Positions 16,857 to 18,775 of a stretch of DNA of 18,775 nucleotides are shown in pieces. A program made the position numbers and the translations under genes. Source of the stretch: CAZSNH01 sp052388455 (GTDB lineage: Bacteria; Pseudomonadota; Alphaproteobacteria; Rhizobiales; Hyphomicrobiaceae); contig JBQTIA010000134.1 of assembly GCA_052388455.1 (NCBI GenBank), positions 1 to 18,775 of the forward strand, given 5' to 3'. The notes under the pieces are model-generated. The model was not told the DNA's origin, made no database searches, and saw nothing but the letters and a program-made list of their open reading frames with translations. Positions within the stretch are counted from its first letter, which is position 1; every line of letters starts with the position of its first letter.

Positions 16857-16887
16857 GTTCGCTCCGAACGTACCGAACGTTCGGAGC
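16857..16887. promoter_or_regulatory. Inverted-repeat cluster upstream of pepA, possible operator
   Basis: GCTCCGAACG (16861-16870) and CGTTCGGAGC (16878-16887) are perfect 10-bp inverted repeats separated by 7 bases. Inside is a perfect 12-bp palindrome, CCGAACGTTCGG (16873-16884). Together with GTTCG at 16857-16861 there are four GTTCG/CGAAC half-sites in 27 bases. It lies about 64-94 bases before the pepA start, where a regulator could act, or it may fold as an RNA hairpin in the leader. The spacing does not match the alphaproteobacterial LexA box (GTTC, 7 bases, GTTC). Confidence 0.45.
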
Positions 16888-16934
16888 GCCGACCGCTCGC
16901 TTGCGATTGCCGCCCGGCAGCAGAATGCCAATTC

Positions 16935-16940
16935 AAGGAG
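16935..16940 (+). promoter_or_regulatory. pepA ribosome-binding site
   Basis: AAGGAG lies 10 bases before the GTG at 16951 and decides that start. Confidence 0.75.
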
Positions 16941-16950
16941 CCCCCACGTC

Positions 16951-18507
16951 GTGACCGACCGCCTCGAAATAACCTTCGTCCCGCTTACCGCCCAGCCGGA
17001 ACCGACGGCCCTAGTCTTCGCCGGCAACGACCTCGCACTCGGCACCAGTGCACAAGGGCTGAACAGCAAGTCCGGTGGCGTCATTCTCAAGGCGGCGGAG
17101 GCGGGCGAGTTCAAGGGCAAGTCGAAGAGCGCCGTCGAGATCCTGGCGCCGCAGAAGCTCGACGTGGCGCGCCTGGTGGTGGTCGGAACCGGCAAGACCG
17201 ACGACATGACCGACAACGACTGGACCATGCTCGGAGGTTATGCGCTCGGCCAGATCACGGCGCGCAAGACAAAAAGCGCGAGCCTGTTCGCTGATGTCTC
17301 AGGTGTCGGTGACAAGCGTGCGGACGCGGTTGCCGCCGACCTCGCCTTCGGCGCGCTGCTGCGCCACTACAGCTTTCAGAAATATCTCACGCGCAAGTCC
17401 GGCAATGGCGATGAACCGGGCGCGGGTGGCAACGGTACAGCGCCGCCGTCGCGCGACGGCCTGCAGAAACTGGTCGTCCACTGTGCCGATCCGGACAAGG
17501 TCCGCGCCCTGTTCAACCGCCAGAAAGCGCTGGCCAACGGCATCTATCTGGCGCGCGATCTGGTCAACGAGCCGGCCAATGCCCTGGGTCCGGTCGAGTT
17601 CGCGGACCGGGTTCGCGAGCTCGAATCCGTCGGCGTCGATGTCGAGATCCTCGACGTCGAGGCGCTGACCGCACTGAACATGAACACGCTGCTTGCGGTC
17701 GGGCAGGGGAGTACACGGCCCTCGCGCGTCGCCATCATGCAGTGGCAGGGTGCCAAGTCCAAGCGCGGCAAGCCGGTCTGCTTCATCGGCAAGGGCGTGG
17801 TGTTCGACACCGGCGGAATCTCCATCAAGCCGGCAGCCGGCATGGAGGACATGAAAGGCGACATGGGCGGCGCGGCCGCCGTCACCGGCGTCATGCGCGC
17901 GCTCGCCGAGCGCAAAGCCAACGTCAATGTGGTCGGGATCATCGGGCTGGTGGAGAACATGCCGTCCGGCAACGCCATGCGTCCGGGCGATATCGTCACC
18001 TCCATGTCGGGTCAGACGGTCGAAATCCTCAACACCGATGCGGAAGGCCGGCTCGTGCTGGCCGATCTCATCTGGTATGCGCAGGAGCGGTTCAAGCCGA
18101 AGCTGATCATCGACCTCGCCACTCTGACCGGCGCCATCATGGTCGCGCTCGGCAAGGAGTACGCCGGCCTGTTCTGCAACGACGACAAGCTGGCGGGCGA
18201 GTTGCTCGACGCGGCCGGCGCCACCACCGAGAAGCTCTGGCGGATGCCGCTCGACAAAGCCTACGACAAGATGATCGAGAGTCGGAATGCCGATATGAAA
18301 AACATCGGCGGACGCTGGGCCGGCTCGTGCACGGCGGCGGCGTTCCTGCAGCGCTTCGTCAAGGACACGCCCTGGGCGCACATCGACCTCGCCGGTACGG
18401 CGATGGACGCGCCGAAGAATGAGATCAACACGAGTTGGGGCGCCGGATGGGGTGTTCGGCTGCTCGACCGCTTCGTGTCGGAGAAACACGAGAAGGCGGA
18501 GCGTTGA
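16951..18507 (+). CDS. pepA: Leucyl aminopeptidase (M17 family)
   Basis: This 518-residue cytoplasmic di-metal exopeptidase removes N-terminal residues, with preference for leucine, from peptides during turnover. The N-terminal domain (about 1-180) is variable, with a Gly/Pro-rich loop near 150-167. The catalytic domain shows the M17 residues in order: Lys281 and Asp286 in GKGVVFDTGGISIKP, Asp304 in MEDMKGDMGGAAAV, and Asp363, Glu365 and Arg367 in the signature NTDAEGRLVLADL. The set is complete, so the enzyme should be active. In E. coli the same protein also binds DNA, in Xer recombination and carAB control; whether this one does is unknown. It starts with GTG, backed by AAGGAG at 16935. 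It is divergent from lptF as in E. coli. No standard terminator follows. Confidence 0.97.
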   Translation: MTDRLEITFVPLTAQPEPTALVFAGNDLALGTSAQGLNSKSGGVILKAAEAGEFKGKSKSAVEILAPQKLDVARLVVVGTGKTDDMTDNDWTMLGGYALGQITARKTKSASLFADVSGVGDKRADAVAADLAFGALLRHYSFQKYLTRKSGNGDEPGAGGNGTAPPSRDGLQKLVVHCADPDKVRALFNRQKALANGIYLARDLVNEPANALGPVEFADRVRELESVGVDVEILDVEALTALNMNTLLAVGQGSTRPSRVAIMQWQGAKSKRGKPVCFIGKGVVFDTGGISIKPAAGMEDMKGDMGGAAAVTGVMRALAERKANVNVVGIIGLVENMPSGNAMRPGDIVTSMSGQTVEILNTDAEGRLVLADLIWYAQERFKPKLIIDLATLTGAIMVALGKEYAGLFCNDDKLAGELLDAAGATTEKLWRMPLDKAYDKMIESRNADMKNIGGRWAGSCTAAAFLQRFVKDTPWAHIDLAGTAMDAPKNEINTSWGAGWGVRLLDRFVSEKHEKAER

Positions 18508-18516
18508 TCGGTTGGA

Positions 18517-18554
18517 TGCCGGGGCCAGATCGCTGAATTGGTCGGGTCTCGGCA
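18517..18554 (+). other. Stem-loop after pepA
   Basis: TGCCGGGGCC (18517-18526) can pair with GGTCTCGGCA (18545-18554), ten pairs including two G-T wobbles, around an 18-base loop. It begins ten bases after the pepA stop. It is followed by GCCAAAAATT rather than a T-run, so it may stabilise the transcript end but is not a classic terminator. Confidence 0.35.
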
Positions 18555-18576
18555 GCCAAAAATTACACTGGTAAAC

Positions 18577-18609
18577 AAGTATTATAAAACAATATTTTCC
18601 ATAATACTT
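18577..18609. repeat. AT-rich 9-bp perfect inverted repeat
   Basis: AAGTATTAT (18577-18585) and ATAATACTT (18601-18609) are perfect inverted repeats 15 bases apart, the spacer also being AT-rich. They lie in an AT-rich patch of about 60 bases (18555-18614) within otherwise GC-rich DNA, between pepA and the REP-like element. The role is unknown. Confidence 0.55.
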
Positions 18610-18651
18610 ATTATGCGAACGGCATTCGTGATTTAGCCGCCGGGCTGACCG

Positions 18652-18775
18652 CAGGGCAATCGCATATGGCGCGAAATGTAGGTTGGGTCGACGAAGGAGA
18701 CCCAACAAACTCGAGCGACCAAAGTTGTTGGGTCTCGTGCCTCGACCCAACCTACGTCCAAATGCGATTCCCCTG
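18652..18775. repeat. REP doublet (REPIN-like) palindromic element, cut by the window end
   Basis: Two GTAG-plus-hairpin units face each other. The left unit has GTAG at 18678-18681, then GTTGGGTC (18682-18689) pairing with GACCCAAC (18699-18706). The right unit, on the minus strand, has CTAC at 18752-18755, with GTTGGGTC (18727-18734) pairing with GACCCAAC (18744-18751). Outside them, AATCGCATATGG (18658-18669) mirrors CCAAATGCGATT (18758-18769) with one mismatch, and the match continues as CAGGG/CCCTG to the last base. The whole element is therefore one long imperfect palindrome that may continue past the window. A GTAG tetranucleotide before a hairpin is the known hallmark of REP units mobilised by RAYT transposases. 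Confidence 0.75.

Larger units (their letters stand above)
16533..16950. other. Divergent 418-bp intergenic region between lptF and pepA
   Basis: I see no credible gene here: the open frames are extensions or shadows of neighbours and lack family character. The region must carry promoters for the envelope operon (leftward) and pepA (rightward). I find no strong -35/-10 pair; CATATT near 16570 on the minus strand is a weak -10 candidate for lptF. The notable content is the GTTCG/CGAAC half-site cluster and the pepA ribosome-binding site, listed separately. Confidence 0.5.

Noticed and set aside
16857..16887. LexA (SOS) box upstream of pepA
   Set aside because: The alphaproteobacterial box needs GTTC-N7-GTTC; the same-orientation GAAC pair here is 5 bases apart and the other half-sites are inverted.
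17299..18750. Long minus-strand open frame opposite pepA (483 codons)
   Set aside because: It is a shadow of the M17 peptidase gene, with Asp/Arg/His-rich composition, no recognisable motif, and a span that crosses the AT-rich patch and half of the palindromic element.
18658..18769. Simple intrinsic terminator for pepA
   Set aside because: There are two hairpins with GTAG heads and long outer arms but no T-run, and the element begins 150 bases after the stop; a REP doublet explains it better.

Overview
This is ordinary chromosomal DNA from a high-GC alphaproteobacterium, most likely of the order Hyphomicrobiales (Rhizobiales). The basis is the high GC, the alpha-type 205-residue ribosomal protein S4 without zinc cysteines, the 404-residue homodimeric-type isocitrate dehydrogenase, and the compact lptF-lptG-lptD-surA-pdxA-rsmA block. 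Genus is not resolved. I see no prophage, transposase, CRISPR array, rRNA or tRNA. Fourteen protein genes are supported.

Left part (1-5050, minus strand): three tandem paralogous membrane glycosyltransferases of the GT87/DUF2029 type are joined by ATGA stop/start overlaps. They run toward icd, which encodes NADP-dependent isocitrate dehydrogenase, 97 bp downstream on the same strand.

Middle (5224-8190, plus strand): a SpoU/TrmJ-type RNA 2'-O-methyltransferase carries an unusual N-terminal extension of about 160 residues. The extension resembles a DUF433 domain followed by a four-cysteine cluster. Next come a small unrecognised exported protein and rpsD. rpsD has a structured 272-bp upstream region and ends at a UUCG-loop terminator.

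Right part (8272-16532, minus strand): an envelope-biogenesis operon reads, in transcription order, lptF, lptG, lptD, surA, pdxA, rsmA. LptF and LptG are the inner-membrane permease that extracts LPS. LptD is the outer-membrane LPS translocon. The SurA-like chaperone escorts outer-membrane proteins such as LptD. PdxA (vitamin B6 synthesis) and RsmA (16S rRNA dimethylation) are the usual followers of surA. Most junctions overlap or nearly touch, which suggests translational coupling.

Right edge (16533-18775): lptF is divergent from pepA (leucyl aminopeptidase), as in E. coli. The shared 418-bp region has an ordered cluster of GTTCG/CGAAC half-sites. After pepA comes an AT-rich patch with a perfect 9-bp inverted repeat. 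The window then ends in a palindromic element of at least 124 bp made of two inverted GTAG-plus-hairpin units, which is the layout of a REP doublet (REPIN).

No complete new multi-gene system is visible. The points most worth a second look are the TrmJ fusion, the REPIN-like element, the GT87 triplet, the insert in SurA and the three-cysteine LptD.
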